Shown in pieces: positions 22,152 through 22,212 of a stretch of DNA of 22,212 nt. Under the pieces are notes generated by a model. The model searched no databases, was not told where the DNA came from, and worked only from the letters and a program-made list of their open reading frames with translations. Each line of letters starts with the position of its first letter. The first letter of the stretch is position 1. The stretch covers positions 1 through 22,212 of the forward strand of contig JAVBQA010000051.1 in assembly GCA_031549325.1 (NCBI GenBank). Direction: 5' to 3'. This DNA comes from JAJDGF01 sp031549325. Its GTDB lineage: Bacteria; Bacillota; Clostridia; Christensenellales; Aristaeellaceae. The position numbers and the translations under genes are program-made.

Positions 22152-22212
22152 ATGAGCAAAAAGCGAGAGAAGTACACGGAGGAAGAACGAGCGGAGATCG
22201 TTTGTGAGAACG
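22152..22212 (+). CDS. Start of an unidentified gene (3' end outside window)
   Basis: From ATG 22152 the frame reads MSKKREKYTEEERAEIVCEN and runs off the window after 20 codons. The possible ribosome site GGGGG at 22139-22143 is 8 bases upstream. The peptide is rich in Lys and Glu. The opening basic stretch followed by a helix could be the N-terminus of a DNA-binding or transposase-like protein, but twenty residues are too few to name it. It has its own promoter, so it is likely separate from the fatty-acid operon. Confidence 0.5.
   Translation, partial: MSKKREKYTEEERAEIVCEN

Noticed and set aside
22152..22212. IS3-type transposase OrfA at the right edge
   Set aside because: The basic N-terminus is vaguely similar, but 20 residues give no diagnostic motif and no terminal inverted repeat can be seen.

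Overview
The window is GC-rich, densely packed bacterial DNA. It most likely comes from an anaerobic, high-GC member of the Bacillota (class Clostridia); this is inferred from gene content only. Two observations support it. The fatty-acid cluster has the order marR(fabT)-fabH-acpP-fabK-fabD-fabG-fabF-accB-fabZ-accC-accD-accA, which is the classic Firmicutes arrangement, with the FMN enoyl reductase FabK instead of FabI. The glutamate mutase / methylaspartate ammonia-lyase genes are the hallmark of clostridial glutamate fermentation.

Layout. (1) 2-3134, plus strand: the 3' part of a large hybrid histidine kinase (kinase core, two receivers, HPt), followed by a receiver/HD-GYP response regulator that probably hydrolyses cyclic di-GMP. 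A perfect 42-bp palindrome follows. (2) 3230-8891, minus strand: the methylaspartate-pathway operon in transcription order glmS (mutS), glmL (mutL), glmE (mutE), methylaspartate ammonia-lyase, and a P-loop protein with an alanyl-tRNA-synthetase-like second additional domain. It has its own promoter at about 8927-8955. (3) 9039-11495, minus strand: a two-subunit class I Fe-S hydratase (fumarase family, here probably acting on mesaconate) and a GntR-family regulator. (4) 11496-11734: a divergent regulatory region with two good promoters and several inverted repeats. (5) 11735-22027, plus strand: the complete FAS II and acetyl-CoA carboxylase operon ending with a DegV/FakB-type fatty-acid-binding protein. 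Many junctions overlap by 4 bases. (6) 22028-22212: a new promoter and the first 20 codons of an unidentified gene.

How the genes work together. Glutamate is rearranged by GlmE/GlmS, with GlmL as probable reactivating ATPase, to 3-methylaspartate. The lyase deaminates this to mesaconate, and the Fe-S hydratase could hydrate mesaconate to citramalate. No citramalate lyase lies in the window. The GntR protein is a good candidate repressor, because the same 10-mer (TATATCAATT) sits on the promoters of both glmS and the hydratase. On the other side of the divergent region, the MarR/FabT-like protein very probably autoregulates the fatty-acid operon through a 13-bp inverted repeat directly after a consensus -10 box. 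No mobile element, CRISPR array, rRNA or tRNA was seen.
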